The notes under the pieces were generated by a model. It had not been told where the DNA came from. It saw nothing but the letters and a program-made list of their open reading frames with translations, and did not search any database. The position numbers and the translations under genes were made by a program. This document shows, piece after piece, positions 25,344 through 36,695 of a stretch of DNA of 64,000 nucleotides; within the stretch, counting starts at the first letter, position 1, and the number at the start of each line of letters is the position of its first letter. Source of the stretch: Lysobacter sp. FW306-1B-D06B. GTDB lineage: Bacteria; Pseudomonadota; Gammaproteobacteria; Xanthomonadales; Xanthomonadaceae. The DNA is taken from NCBI RefSeq assembly GCF_038446665.1, contig NZ_CP151802.1, forward strand, positions 2,232,001-2,296,000, written 5' to 3'.

Positions 25344-28184
25344 ATGGCCAGGAAGTTACGCCTCACCCTTGCCATTGTCGGTGCGTTGTCCTTGGCATGC
25401 GCCGCGACGCCTGCCGCCGCCCTGCAATCGCCCTCGTCGGTCACCCGTTTCGCCATTCCGGCCGGAACGCTCGACCATGCGCTGCAGTCGCTGGCCACGC
25501 AGAGTCGCGTGCAGGTGATGTACGCGCCCGAGCTGGTCGGGCAGCGCCGTTCCGCCGGCCTCCAGGCCAGCCTCTCCGCGGAGCAGGCGCTGTCCGTGCT
25601 GCTGCGCGACACCGGGCTGCGAGCGGTGCAGGTCACGCCCGGCGCCTTCCTGATCGAACGCGCGCCCGCGCCTGCCGTCGCGCCGCCGCCCCCGCCTGAG
25701 CCCGCGCGCGAGCCGGTGGAGCTGGCGACGGTCGAAGTCACCGGCACCCACATTCCGCGTGCCTCCATCGACGTGGTGACGCCCGCGCCGCTGACCCGCA
25801 TCAGCCGCGCGCAGATCGAGGCCAGCGGTTACCAGACGCTGTTCGAACTGCTGAGCTACCAGCCCGGCATGATCAGCCACCACCCGGTGGACGTGGCGAC
25901 CGACGGTGGCTTCCAGTCGCAGCAGCCGTTTGCCGCTGCGGCGACGACGAGCCTGTACGGGTTGGGGCCGCGCGCGACGCTGATCCTGATCGACGGCCGC
26001 CGCGTGGCGAACTACGGCCTGGCCTCGGCCGACCTGGGCGGGCTGACGGACCTCAACGGCATTCCGCTGACCATGGTCGATCGCATCGAGATCATGCGCG
26101 GCGGTGCGTCGGCCATCTACGGCGCCGACGCGATGGCCGGCGTGATCAACATCATCCTGAAGAAGCAGCAGACCGGCGGCGAGATCGCGATGCGCTACGG
26201 ATTGTCCGAGCACGGCGACGCCGAACAGCGGCGGTTGTCGCTCAGCTACGGGCAGGAGACCGCGCGTGGCGGCAACTTCTTCCTCGCCGCCGACTACTTC
26301 CATCGCGACGCGCTGCAGGGCAGCGATCGCCAATGGCGCACCGCCGATCTGAGCCGTTACGGCCTGGCCGATCGACGCATTCCGCTTGGCTATTTCAGCT
26401 TCTTCGACATGGCGATCGTGCAGCCGCTGTGCCCGGATGACGTGCGCGACGCCGACGGCCAGTGCTTCCTCGACGTGCCGCGCTATCTCACGTTGCAGCC
26501 GGAGCTGGAAAGCGGCGCGGTGTACGCGCGCCTGCGACAGCCGCTGGGCGGGACGGTGGAGTTCGATGGCTCGCTGCGACTGGGTCAGGTGCAGCAACGC
26601 CTGCAGGCCGCACCGTTGCACGGCTCGATTCCGCTGCCGCCGGGGCATCCGGACGATCTGTTTCCCGACATGCCCACGCAGCTGGACTACGCCTTCTTCG
26701 ACGTCGGCCCGGTGCGCAGTCGCAGCGACTCGCGCACGGTCGATCTCGACCTGGGCCTGTCGGGCCTGTGGCGCGAATGGGAATGGCGCGGCGGCGTCTC
26801 GCATCATCGCAACCGCGTCGACAACCAGATCGACGGGCTGATCAGCAACAGCGCGTTGTCGCAAGCGCTGATGGATTACAGCTACCGTTTCAACTCGCCC
26901 GACAACTCGCCCGAGGTGCTGGCCGCACTTTCGCCGCGCGTGGAAGTGGAGGGCGACGCGCGCTTCGATCAGTTCACCTTCGCGATCAACGGGCCGTGGT
27001 TCACGCTGCCGGGCGGACAGACGCAGACCGCCCTGGGCGTGGAATGGTCGCGCGACGCGCTGCGCAACGAGCCCGACCCGCGCATGCTCGACGGTGACGT
27101 GGCGCTGGGCGCGCAGAAGAGCCGCCTGGACGACCATCGCTACAGCTCGGCGTTCTACGCGGAAATGAGCCTGCCCATCGCCACCTGGTTGCACGCCGAC
27201 GCGGCATGGCGCATCGATCATCGCGAGGGCTATGGCAGCGAAACTTCGCCGATGTTCGGGTTGAAGTGGAATCCGCTGGAGACGCTCACGGTACGCGCGA
27301 CGTCGGCGACGGGTTACCGCGCGCCGTCGCTGTTCGAGCTGCGCCGCCCCAGCGTCGGCGGCGGCACGTTCGCGGCGGTCGAGGCCACGCCGGGCTTGGC
27401 GCCTTGCGCCATTCCGACCAACTTCGAAGGCGTCGACTACTGCATCGTCGAGCACGGTGCGATCGAGAACCCGAACCTGCAACCGGAAACCTCGCGCAGT
27501 CACACGCTGGGACTGGTGTGGGCGCCGACCGAATCGTTCGACCTGAGCCTGGATCGCTTCCGCATCCGCCGCCGCAACGAGATCGTCACCACCGACGCGG
27601 TGGCCGATCCGGAGTCCTTCCCGTTGTCGGTGGAGCGCGACGAGCAGGGTCAGCTGGTGGCGATCAACGACTACTTCACCAACGTCGGCCGCACCGAAGT
27701 GGAGGGTTGGGAACTGCAATCGGAGTACCGACTCGACACCACTGCCGCGGGCCGCTTCACGTTCCGGCTGGCGGCGAGTTACTTGTCGAAGCTGGAGCGC
27801 CAGCTCGATCCCGCTGCGCCGGCGCTGGACTACGCCGGGCATGGCTCGCCGCAACGCTCGGTGCTGGCCGGCATCGAATGGCTACGCGGCAACTGGGCGA
27901 GCGCACTCAACGTGCATCAGCTGGGGCCGGTGGAAATCGCCGCGCCGGGCAGGCCGTGCGCGACGCTCAACGCGGAAGCGGGCAAGTGCCGCACGCCGGC
28001 GTCGACGACGGCGGACGTGTACGTCGCGTATGGCGGCTTCGCGAACTGGCGCCTGTCGTTGAACATCGACAACGTGACCGACCGCGAGCCGCGCAACTAC
28101 GATCCGGCGAAGGGCGGTTACGACATCGCCTACGACGATCCGCGCGGTCGCTTCTACCTGATCAGCGCCGCCTACAGCTTCTGA
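25344..28184 (+). CDS. TonB-dependent receptor with N-terminal signalling domain
   Basis: This 946-residue outer-membrane receptor has a signal peptide (LRLTLAIVGALSLACAATPAAA), then a secretin/TonB short N-terminal (STN) signalling domain at about residues 35-105 (FAIPAGTLDHALQSLATQS; LLRDTGLRAVQVTPGAFLIE). A Pro-rich linker leads to the plug (RASIDVVTPAPLTRISRAQIEASGYQ split over the TonB-box side; IEIMRGGASAIYGADAMAGVIN) and a 22-strand barrel ending in YLISAAYSF with a terminal Phe. The STN domain and the FecI/FecR genes just upstream make it a transducer. The ligand is unknown; siderophores, citrate-like chelates or glycans are all possible. Confidence 0.92.
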   Translation: MARKLRLTLAIVGALSLACAATPAAALQSPSSVTRFAIPAGTLDHALQSLATQSRVQVMYAPELVGQRRSAGLQASLSAEQALSVLLRDTGLRAVQVTPGAFLIERAPAPAVAPPPPPEPAREPVELATVEVTGTHIPRASIDVVTPAPLTRISRAQIEASGYQTLFELLSYQPGMISHHPVDVATDGGFQSQQPFAAAATTSLYGLGPRATLILIDGRRVANYGLASADLGGLTDLNGIPLTMVDRIEIMRGGASAIYGADAMAGVINIILKKQQTGGEIAMRYGLSEHGDAEQRRLSLSYGQETARGGNFFLAADYFHRDALQGSDRQWRTADLSRYGLADRRIPLGYFSFFDMAIVQPLCPDDVRDADGQCFLDVPRYLTLQPELESGAVYARLRQPLGGTVEFDGSLRLGQVQQRLQAAPLHGSIPLPPGHPDDLFPDMPTQLDYAFFDVGPVRSRSDSRTVDLDLGLSGLWREWEWRGGVSHHRNRVDNQIDGLISNSALSQALMDYSYRFNSPDNSPEVLAALSPRVEVEGDARFDQFTFAINGPWFTLPGGQTQTALGVEWSRDALRNEPDPRMLDGDVALGAQKSRLDDHRYSSAFYAEMSLPIATWLHADAAWRIDHREGYGSETSPMFGLKWNPLETLTVRATSATGYRAPSLFELRRPSVGGGTFAAVEATPGLAPCAIPTNFEGVDYCIVEHGAIENPNLQPETSRSHTLGLVWAPTESFDLSLDRFRIRRRNEIVTTDAVADPESFPLSVERDEQGQLVAINDYFTNVGRTEVEGWELQSEYRLDTTAAGRFTFRLAASYLSKLERQLDPAAPALDYAGHGSPQRSVLAGIEWLRGNWASALNVHQLGPVEIAAPGRPCATLNAEAGKCRTPASTTADVYVAYGGFANWRLSLNIDNVTDREPRNYDPAKGGYDIAYDDPRGRFYLISAAYSF

Positions 28185-28549
28185 GGCGGGCGCTCGATTG
28201 CGGCCACGCCGGCGGGACGCCGGTCCGGCGTTGCTCGCCCTGATAGGCAGATGATCCCGTCCCGGCGTTCGCCGGGATAGCGCTCACAGACCTCTCCGCG
28301 CGCCGCGCGGCTCATCGGTCGTCAAAAAAACTTACCGAGCGAGGTAGGGGGGGCGCCACCCACCCGCGTTATGGAGTTCGTAACCGGATCAGGACGACGG
28401 ATATGGACGTCTCCGCGCCAGGGATGGCGCACTTTTCCGGGGCGGTCGCGTAAGCGACCACGGTGCATGCGTACCAGGACGGTGCGTATCCGGCGGGAAC
28501 CACGGGACCTGCCGGTCGGATCAAAGCGGACCCTGCCGCTGCGATCCCT

Positions 28550-28579
28550 TCTGGAGAAGCCCTGGACGGCTTCTCCAGA
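28550..28579. other. Perfect 12-bp hairpin of unknown role
   Basis: TCTGGAGAAGCC and GGCTTCTCCAGA pair perfectly around CTGGAC. It matches none of the repeat families in this window and has no T-run on either strand. It could be part of a small RNA, a processing site or an operator. Confidence 0.5.
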
Positions 28580-28620
28580 CCCTCCCCCAGCGGCGCCATC
28601 CCCCGGTGTCGCAAAACGGA

Positions 28621-28649
28621 AAAAGGCCGCGATCGCTCGCGGCCTTTTT
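28621..28649 (-). terminator. Rho-independent terminator of rpsB-tsf, probably bidirectional
   Basis: AAAAGGCCGCGA and TCGCGGCCTTTT form a 12-bp stem around TCGC, 25 bp past the tsf stop codon. On the minus strand the stem runs into TTTTTCCGTTTTG; on the plus strand it ends in TTTTTC, so it may also stop transcripts coming from the TonB receptor gene. Confidence 0.9.
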
Positions 28650-28673
28650 CTTTGCCCCGAAGAGGCGGTCGGC

Positions 28674-29555
<882 letters not shown>

Positions 29556-29654
29556 GGGGTACCTCGAAAAATAGGGTAGGACGGGCTCGGGCCCGCCTTG
29601 AGAATCCGGATCGCGACGGCGGGCAGGCCCGTCCGTCGCGGAAAACGCCGTAGC

Positions 29655-29674
29655 GCCACGCAGGATCGCGTGGC
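29655..29674 (-). other. Hairpin in the rpsB-tsf spacer
   Basis: GCCACGC and GCGTGGC pair around AGGATC in the spacer between rpsB and tsf. Without a T-run it is more likely to tune relative expression than to end transcription. Confidence 0.45.
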
Positions 29675-29689
29675 CGCATGACGCGGGTC

Positions 29690-30502
<813 letters not shown>

Positions 30503-30757
30503 TGCTTGAACTCCAAGGCAGTGGAACCGTCCGCCGGGAAAGGGGTGGCGGTGCACCGGCGAGGGCCGGGGCAGGGGTTCCGGGGTTGGGCCTCCCCGCA
30601 GCGTTCGTGGCCGAACCGGCTTCCCTGGTGGGTTTCCGGCACCCCGGCACGACGTGTGGCTGCGGGTGTGTATTCGCCTGCGACCGGCTGGGCCGGATCG
30701 CTCTCGCCCTGGCGTGGGCGGCAGGGGTAGGCACGGGGCCGGCCACTGAGCCTCGGA
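30503..30757 (-). promoter_or_regulatory. Long 5' leader of rpsB-tsf mRNA
   Basis: From the predicted start of transcription near 30751 to the rpsB ATG there are about 250 nt without a reading frame. In gammaproteobacteria the rpsB leader is a known target of S2 autogenous control, so this leader is likely to carry the binding site. I did not fold it. Confidence 0.5.
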
Positions 30758-30787
30758 ATTGTAGCCGTAACGCAGTGTTACGGGCAA
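30758..30787 (-). promoter_or_regulatory. rpsB promoter with palindromic spacer
   Basis: On the minus strand TTGCCC (30787-30782) and TACAAT (30763-30758) are separated by 18 bp. The spacer contains CGTAAC-GCAGT-GTTACG (30766-30782 on the plus strand), an inverted repeat lying between and touching the -35. It looks like an operator. Confidence 0.65.
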
Positions 30788-30827
30788 CTTTGGCCATTCC
30801 CTGAGCCTGAACGGCCCTCGGATGGGC

Positions 30828-30833
30828 CATAAT
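30828..30833 (+). promoter_or_regulatory. -10 element of map (possible leaderless start)
   Basis: CATAAT stands only 6 bp before the map ATG at 30840, which would place the transcription start at or next to the initiation codon. No clear -35 or ribosome binding site accompanies it. Confidence 0.45.
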
Positions 30834-30839
30834 GCGGCC

Positions 30840-31616
30840 ATGGCCATTACCGTCAAAACCCCCGAAGAGATCGAGAAGATGCGCGTCGCCGGCCGCCTGG
30901 CCGCCGAGGTGCTCCAGGTCGTCGCCCCGCACGTCAAGGCGGGCGTGACCACCGAGGAACTGGACCGCATCTGCCACGATCACATCGTCAACGTGCAGAA
31001 GGCGATCCCGGCCAACGTCGGCTACAAGGGATTCCCCAAGACCGTCTGCACCTCGGTCAACAACGTCATCTGCCATGGCATCCCGAGCGAGGCCAAGGTC
31101 CTGAAGGACGGCGACATCGTCAACATCGACGTCACCGTCATCAAGGACGGCTGGCACGGCGACACCAGCCGCATGTACGTGGTCGGCACGCCTTCGGTCA
31201 TGGCCAAGCGCCTGGTCGACGTGACCCGCGAGGCGATGTTCCGCGGCATCCGCACGGTGAAGCCGGGCGCGACGCTGGGCGACATCGGCGCGGCGATCCA
31301 GGAGTACGCCGAGGGCGAACGCTTCAGCGTGGTGCGCGAGTACTGCGGCCACGGCATCGGCCGGATCTACCACGAAGACCCGCAGGTGCTGCATTACGGG
31401 CGCGCGGGCGAAGGGCTGGTGCTCAAGCCCGGCATGACCTTCACCATCGAGCCGATGATCAACGAGGGCTCGCGCTATACCAAGCTGCTGCCCGACGGCT
31501 GGACCGTGGTCACCAAGGACCGCAAGTTGTCCGCGCAATGGGAGCACACCGTCGCCGTTACCGACGATGGCGTGGACATCCTCACCCGCGTGCCGGGCGA
31601 CGACAACGACCTATGA
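30840..31616 (+). CDS. map: Methionine aminopeptidase, type I
   Basis: Map removes the initiator Met from new proteins with a dinuclear metal centre. The start [18 protein letters not shown] corresponds to the E. coli start, so the six-codon longer frame from 30822 is not used. The metal ligands lie in [20 protein letters not shown] (two Asp), [13 protein letters not shown] (His), FTIEPMIN (Glu) and [11 protein letters not shown] (Glu). The gene is divergent from rpsB and overlaps glnD by ATGA. It is 258 residues long, normal for the family. Confidence 0.97.
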   Translation: MAITVKTPEEIEKMRVAGRLAAEVLQVVAPHVKAGVTTEELDRICHDHIVNVQKAIPANVGYKGFPKTVCTSVNNVICHGIPSEAKVLKDGDIVNIDVTVIKDGWHGDTSRMYVVGTPSVMAKRLVDVTREAMFRGIRTVKPGATLGDIGAAIQEYAEGERFSVVREYCGHGIGRIYHEDPQVLHYGRAGEGLVLKPGMTFTIEPMINEGSRYTKLLPDGWTVVTKDRKLSAQWEHTVAVTDDGVDILTRVPGDDNDL

Positions 31617-34246
31617 CTGATCGCTCCGCCGCCGTCGATGAGCCTTCGGCGGCGCAGGATGCCGCTGGCCACGCGGCCGCGATCCGCAGCGCCATTGCCA
31701 CGGTCGATGCGGGCCTGGCCAAGGCCTTCGACGCCGATCCCGATGCCGACATCGACCGCCTGCTCGCGGCGCGCGCCGGCGCGATGGACGCGCAGGTGCG
31801 CGCGGCATGGAAAGCGTGCATTCCCGACGACGCAGCGCTGGCATTGTTCGCCATCGGCGGCTACGGCCGCGCCGAGCTGTTCCCGCAATCCGACATCGAC
31901 CTGCTGGTGCTGGCCGAGCCCGATGCGCAGGCCGCACACGCCGAGGCGCTCTCGCGCTTCGTCGCGCTGCTTTGGGATGGCGGCCTGCCGGTCGGCCACG
32001 CCGTGCGCTCCTCCACGCAGTGCACCGAAGCGGCCGCCGACATCACCGTGCTCACCTCGATGCTGGAGGCGCGCCCGCTGATCGCGCAGGTCGCGCACCT
32101 GCACACGTTGCAGGCGGCGATCACCCCCAGCCTGGTGTGGCCGGCGCGCGAGTTCTTCGCTGCCAAGCGCGAAGAACTGCGCCTGCGCCACGCGCGCTAC
32201 GAAGACACCGCCGACAACCTCGAGCCGAATCTGAAGGAAGGCCCCGGCGGCCTGCGCGACGTGCAGACGCTGCGCTGGATGGCGCTGCGCATCGTCGGTA
32301 CGGGCGACCTGGAATCGCTGGTCGCCATCGGCCAGTTCGGCGCGGACGAACTGGCCACGCTCGAACGCGAACGCCGTGCGCTGTCGCGCTTGCGCTTCGG
32401 CCTGCACCTGGTGGCCGGCAAGCGCGAGGAACGCTTGCGCTTCGATTACCAGAAGACGCTCGCGCAACGCCTGGGTCACGTCGACAACGCCGACAACCTC
32501 GCTGTCGAGCAGATGATGCAGGGCTTCTACCGCAGCGCCGCACTGGTGCAGCGCATCGGCGAGCGCCTGTTGCAGCGGTTCGAGGAGCAGATCGAAGGCG
32601 AGACCGCGCCGATTCCGATCGACCACGCGTTCGAATTGCGCCGCGACTACCTGGCTGCGCGCGACCCGCACTGGCCGCGCGACGCCTACGACGTGTTCGC
32701 GCTGTTCGCCGTCTGGGCCGCACACGACGCGGTGCGCGGACTGCATTCGCAGACGGCGCGCGCGCTGGCCGAATCGCTGTCGCGCGTGCCCGCGTTCCAG
32801 CAAGCCGAGCCCGCGCTGCGCGAACGTTTCCTGTCGCTGTTGCGCGGCCCGCATCCGGTGCATGCGCTGGAGCGCATGGCGCGCCTGGGCGTGCTGGGAC
32901 GCTGGATTCCCGCGTTCGCCAAAGTTTCCGGGCGCATGCAGTTCGACCTGTTCCATGTCTTCACCGTGGACCAGCACACGCTGGCGGTGCTGCGCAATCT
33001 CGCGCGCTTCGCCTCGGGCATCGCCGATGAGCGCTTTTCCATCGCGCACGAAATCTGGCCGCGCCTGCGCAAGCCGGAGCTGCTGCTGCTGGCCGGTCTG
33101 TTCCACGACATCGGCAAAGGCCGTGGCGGCGATCATTCCGAACTCGGCGCCGACGACGCGCGCATTTTCTGCAGCACGATGGGCCTGTCGCAGGCCGACA
33201 CCGCGCTGGTGGAATGGCTGGTGCGCCAGCACCTGCTGATGTCGGTCACCGCGCAGAAGCAGGACATCGCCGATCCCGAGGTGATCCACCGTTTCGCCGG
33301 CAAGGTGGCCGATCGCGAACGCCTGGACCATCTGTACCTGCTGACCTGCGCGGACATCGCCGGCACCTCGCCCAAGTTGTGGAACGCGTGGAAGGACCGG
33401 CTGCTCGCAGACCTCTACACCGCCACGCGACTGGCCTTGCGCCGCGGCCTGGAGCACCCGGTCGCCGGCAACGAACGCGCCGACGAAACGCGCGACGCGG
33501 CGCGCGCCATGCTGGCGACGATGGGCATCGGCGACGAACAGGTGGACGCGCTGTTCGCGCGCATGCCGCAGATCGGTTTCGAACGCGGGCGTCCCGACCA
33601 GATCGCCTGGCAGGCCGCATCGCTACGCGGCCTGGATGTCGGCCAGACGCTCGTGCGTGCCCGTGCGCTGGGCGAGCACGCCGGGGCATTGGAAGTGTTC
33701 GTGCATTCGCCCGACCGCGACGGCCTGTTCGCCGCCATCGTCGCCACGCTCGATCGCTGCGGCCTGGCGATCCAGCAGGCGCGCGTGCTCGACGGTCCCA
33801 ACGGCATGGTGTTCGACAGTTTCGAAGTCGTGCCGATCGATCCGCGCTGTCCGCCTTCCACCGACGATGTCGAGCAGCGCCTGGGTGCCGCACTGGCCGG
33901 CGACCTCGACCGCATCAAGCCGGCGCGTCGTGCGCAGCCGCGCCACCTGAAGCATTTCCGCTTCGCGCCGCAGATCGGGTTCGACACGCTCGAAAGTGAA
34001 TCCGGCACGCGCACGATGCTCAGCCTGGTGTGCCCCGACCGCCCCGGACTGCTGGCCGACGTGACGCACGCGATCCGCAGCCTGGGCCTGAGCGTGCACG
34101 ATGCGCGCATCGCGACCTTCGGCGAGCGCGCCGAGGACGTGTTCCAGATCACCCACCCCCGCAACGGGCGCGACGGCGCGCTCGACGAAACGCAACGGCA
34201 GGCGCTGCGCGATGCCTTGCTCGCCTGCCTCGAAGGAGATTGTTGA
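31613..34246 (+). CDS. glnD: Bifunctional uridylyltransferase/uridylyl-removing enzyme
   Basis: GlnD senses glutamine and adds or removes UMP on the PII proteins, setting nitrogen control. The 877-residue protein has the nucleotidyltransferase motif GGYGRAELFPQSDIDLLVL (about residues 82-100), the HD phosphohydrolase motif FHDIGKGRGGDHSELG (about 497-512) and two ACT domains at the C-terminus (EVFVHSPDRDGLFAAIV; LVCPDRPGLLADVTHAIRSL). It is translationally coupled to map by ATGA and is followed directly, with no gap, by dapD. Confidence 0.97.
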   Translation: MTDRSAAVDEPSAAQDAAGHAAAIRSAIATVDAGLAKAFDADPDADIDRLLAARAGAMDAQVRAAWKACIPDDAALALFAIGGYGRAELFPQSDIDLLVLAEPDAQAAHAEALSRFVALLWDGGLPVGHAVRSSTQCTEAAADITVLTSMLEARPLIAQVAHLHTLQAAITPSLVWPAREFFAAKREELRLRHARYEDTADNLEPNLKEGPGGLRDVQTLRWMALRIVGTGDLESLVAIGQFGADELATLERERRALSRLRFGLHLVAGKREERLRFDYQKTLAQRLGHVDNADNLAVEQMMQGFYRSAALVQRIGERLLQRFEEQIEGETAPIPIDHAFELRRDYLAARDPHWPRDAYDVFALFAVWAAHDAVRGLHSQTARALAESLSRVPAFQQAEPALRERFLSLLRGPHPVHALERMARLGVLGRWIPAFAKVSGRMQFDLFHVFTVDQHTLAVLRNLARFASGIADERFSIAHEIWPRLRKPELLLLAGLFHDIGKGRGGDHSELGADDARIFCSTMGLSQADTALVEWLVRQHLLMSVTAQKQDIADPEVIHRFAGKVADRERLDHLYLLTCADIAGTSPKLWNAWKDRLLADLYTATRLALRRGLEHPVAGNERADETRDAARAMLATMGIGDEQVDALFARMPQIGFERGRPDQIAWQAASLRGLDVGQTLVRARALGEHAGALEVFVHSPDRDGLFAAIVATLDRCGLAIQQARVLDGPNGMVFDSFEVVPIDPRCPPSTDDVEQRLGAALAGDLDRIKPARRAQPRHLKHFRFAPQIGFDTLESESGTRTMLSLVCPDRPGLLADVTHAIRSLGLSVHDARIATFGERAEDVFQITHPRNGRDGALDETQRQALRDALLACLEGDC

Positions 34247-35143
34247 ATGGCTTTGCAGAAGAAGACCGCCCGCAAGACCGTGCGCAAGAAGGCCGAGCCG
34301 AAGGGGCCGGGCGTCGACGAACTCAAGTTCATGGTAGACAGCGCGTTCGAGCGCCGCGCGATGCTGACGCTGGACGAGATCGAAGGCTCCACGCGTCCGA
34401 CGGTGGAGCGGGTGATCTCGGGTCTTGAAACCGGCGAATTCCGCGTCGCCGAGCCCGACGGCAAGGGCGGCTGGACGGTCAACGAGTGGCTGAAGAAGGC
34501 GGTGCTCCTGTACTTCCGCGTCAACGAGATGCAGATCGTCGACGGTTACCCCGCGCCGTATTGGGACAAGGTGCCGGCGCGTTTCGAAGGCTTCGGCGAG
34601 TCCGACTTCCGCAAGCTCGGCGCGCGCGTCGTGCCGGGCGCGATCGCGCGCCGCGGTGCGCACATCGGCAAGGACGTCGTGCTGATGCCGAGCTTCGTCA
34701 ACATCGGCGCGCACGTGGGCGAGGGCACGATGGTCGACACCTGGGCGACGGTGGGTTCGTGCGCGCAGGTCGGCAAGCATTGCCACCTGTCCGGCGGCGC
34801 CGGCATCGGCGGCGTGCTGGAACCGCTGCAGGCCAGCCCGACGATCATCGAGGACCACTGCTTTATCGGCGCGCGTTCGGAAGTGGTGGAAGGCTTCGTC
34901 GTCGGCCATCACAGCGTGATCGGCATGGGCGTGTTCCTGGGCCAGAGCACGCGCGTCTACAACCGCGCCACTGGCGAGATCACCTACGGCTACGTACCGC
35001 CGTACAGCGTCGTCGTGTCCGGCCAGCTGCCGGCGAAGGACGGCTCGCACTCGCTGTACTGCGCCGTGATCGTCAAGCAGGTCGACGCGAAGACGCGCAG
35101 CAAGACCAGCATCAACGAGCTGCTGCGCGGGCTGGCGGAGTGA
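34247..35143 (+). CDS. dapD: 2,3,4,5-tetrahydropyridine-2,6-dicarboxylate N-succinyltransferase
   Basis: DapD succinylates tetrahydrodipicolinate on the route to diaminopimelate and lysine. The protein is 298 residues; a basic Ala/Lys-rich N-terminal stretch ([17 protein letters not shown]) makes it longer than the 274-residue E. coli enzyme. The trimeric left-handed beta-helix is seen as hexapeptide repeats from [20 protein letters not shown] to [20 protein letters not shown]. The ATG follows the glnD TGA directly and uses the AAGGAG inside the glnD end. Confidence 0.97.
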   Translation: MALQKKTARKTVRKKAEPKGPGVDELKFMVDSAFERRAMLTLDEIEGSTRPTVERVISGLETGEFRVAEPDGKGGWTVNEWLKKAVLLYFRVNEMQIVDGYPAPYWDKVPARFEGFGESDFRKLGARVVPGAIARRGAHIGKDVVLMPSFVNIGAHVGEGTMVDTWATVGSCAQVGKHCHLSGGAGIGGVLEPLQASPTIIEDHCFIGARSEVVEGFVVGHHSVIGMGVFLGQSTRVYNRATGEITYGYVPPYSVVVSGQLPAKDGSHSLYCAVIVKQVDAKTRSKTSINELLRGLAE

Positions 35144-35151
35144 GCGACGGC

Positions 35152-35520
35152 ATGACGACCACGCTCTACGGCCTGAGCAATTGCGACACCTGCAAGAAGG
35201 CTCGCAAGTGGCTGGACCGCTTCGGCATCGGTTATGCCTTCGTCGATTACCGCGACAACCGGCAGTCGCCGGACACGCTGGTGGAATGGAAGGACAAGCT
35301 CGGTGGCTGGGAGGCGATGATCAACAAGGCGTCCACCACCTGGCGCACGCTGCCCGACATCCGCAAGACGCCCGGTTCGGATGCCGAGTGGAAGCTGCTG
35401 CTGAAGGAATACCCGCAGCTGATCCGCCGCCCGCTGGTGGTCGCCGACGACGGCACCGTCACGCAGGGTTTCAGCGACAACGGCTTCAAGAAGCGCTTCG
35501 GGGTGGGTTCCCTTGGTTGA
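35152..35520 (+). CDS. ArsC/Spx-family protein (YffB-like)
   Basis: This 122-residue thioredoxin-fold protein of the ArsC/Spx/YffB group has [11 protein letters not shown] near the N-terminus with a CxxC pair, then [25 protein letters not shown], which fits YffB. A true arsenate reductase role is unlikely because YffB homologues lack known arsenate activity. The start could also be GTG 35140, which overlaps the dapD stop codon. The gene sits between dapD and dapE; yffB also neighbours dapE in E. coli, so the link is conserved. Confidence 0.85.
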   Translation: MTTTLYGLSNCDTCKKARKWLDRFGIGYAFVDYRDNRQSPDTLVEWKDKLGGWEAMINKASTTWRTLPDIRKTPGSDAEWKLLLKEYPQLIRRPLVVADDGTVTQGFSDNGFKKRFGVGSLG

Positions 35521-36664
35521 GCATGCAGCCGACGCGGGCGATGTCCTCGCGCTGACGAGCGACCTCATCGCGCGACGTTCCGTCACGCCCGAGGACGCCG
35601 GTTGCCAGGCGCTGATCGCGCGGCGCCTGCTCGCGGCGGGATTCCGTTGCGAGCACCTGCGCTTTGGCGACGTCGAAAACCTCTGGGCGGCGCATGGGTC
35701 CGATGGGCCGACGCTGGCGCTGCTCGGGCACACCGACGTGGTCCCGCCCGGTCCGCGCGAAATGTGGCACAGCGATCCCTTCGAGCCGGAGATTCGCGAC
35801 GGCGTGCTCTACGGGCGCGGTGCGGCCGACATGAAGGGCAGCGTGGCGGCGTTCGTGGTGGCGCTGGAGCGTTTCGTCGCCGCGCATCCCGATCACCCGG
35901 GGCGCGTCGCGTTGCTGGTGACCTCCGACGAGGAAGGCGACGCGGTGGACGGCGTGCGCCAGGTCGCCGAAGCGTTCCGCAAGCGCGGCGAGCGCATCGA
36001 CTGGTGCATCACCGGCGAGCCCTCGTCGAAGGCGGTGCTGGGTGATCTTTTGCGCGTGGGCCGACGCGGCACGCTGTCGGCAACGCTCACGGTGGTGGGC
36101 GTGCAGGGGCATGTGGCGTATCCGGAAAAGGCGCGCAATCCGATCCATCAGGCGATGCCAGCGCTGGCCGAACTTGCCGCGCGAAGCTGGGATGACGGAT
36201 TCGAAACCTTCCCGCCCACCAGTCTGCAGATCAGCAACATCCACGCGGGCACCGGCGCGAACAACGTGATTCCGGGCGAGCTGCAGGTGTTGTTCAACCT
36301 GCGCTTCAATCCGAACTGGCGCGCGGAGCAGCTCGAACGCGAGTGCGAGGACGTGCTGCGCCGCCACGGACTGGAATACCAGGTGCGCTGGCATCGCGGT
36401 GGTGAACCGTTCTACACACCCGAAGGCCCGCTGCGTGCCGCGGCGCGTGCGGTGCTGGGTCGCTACTGCGGCGGTGTGCCGGAGGAGAGCACCGGCGGCG
36501 GAACCTCCGACGCGCGCTTCATCGCGCCGCTGGGCGCGCAATGCATCGAGATCGGGCCGGTCAACGCGAGCATCCACAAGGTGGACGAGAACGTCGCCGT
36601 TGCGGACCTGGAGCGGCTGCCGGGGCTGTATCGCGAGTTGATCGAGCGGATGCTGCTGGCCTGA
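35513..36664 (+). CDS. dapE: Succinyl-diaminopimelate desuccinylase
   Basis: DapE removes succinate from N-succinyl-LL-diaminopimelate using two zinc ions. The M20 peptidase fold (383 residues) shows [13 protein letters not shown] (His and Asp ligands), [26 protein letters not shown] (catalytic Glu and Glu ligand) and [11 protein letters not shown] near the end. The only usable start is TTG at 35513, overlapping the ArsC-like gene by 8 bp, so translation is probably coupled. DapD and DapE perform steps on either side of DapC in the same pathway. Confidence 0.95.
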   Translation: MVEHAADAGDVLALTSDLIARRSVTPEDAGCQALIARRLLAAGFRCEHLRFGDVENLWAAHGSDGPTLALLGHTDVVPPGPREMWHSDPFEPEIRDGVLYGRGAADMKGSVAAFVVALERFVAAHPDHPGRVALLVTSDEEGDAVDGVRQVAEAFRKRGERIDWCITGEPSSKAVLGDLLRVGRRGTLSATLTVVGVQGHVAYPEKARNPIHQAMPALAELAARSWDDGFETFPPTSLQISNIHAGTGANNVIPGELQVLFNLRFNPNWRAEQLERECEDVLRRHGLEYQVRWHRGGEPFYTPEGPLRAAARAVLGRYCGGVPEESTGGGTSDARFIAPLGAQCIEIGPVNASIHKVDENVAVADLERLPGLYRELIERMLLA

Positions 36665-36695
36665 TTCGGCGAGCGCGGGTGCCGAACTCCACCGT

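Larger units (their letters stand above)
28185..28673. other. Intergenic region between the TonB receptor and tsf (convergent)
   Basis: No gene is convincing on either strand. It contains a CCGGCGTTCGCCGGGAT half-repeat near 28262-28279, an A-run (28324-28330), a perfect hairpin at 28550-28579 and the tsf terminator at 28621-28649. About 220 bp (28330-28549) hold nothing that I can name. Confidence 0.55.

Noticed and set aside
25356..27854. An 832-codon open frame on the minus strand opposite the TonB receptor
   Set aside because: It shadows a gene with clear domains and lacks hydrophobic pattern, start signals or family motifs.
28369..28660. Small genes in the spacer after the TonB receptor
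   Set aside because: Open frames here are short extensions of shadows, without ribosome binding sites or similarity; the stretch was described as intergenic instead.
31475..33457. A 660-codon minus-strand frame opposite glnD
   Set aside because: glnD shows nucleotidyltransferase, HD and ACT motifs in the other frame; this one shows none.
35152..35520. Arsenate reductase
   Set aside because: The sequence and position next to dapE match YffB-type proteins, for which arsenate reduction has not been shown; no ars genes are nearby.
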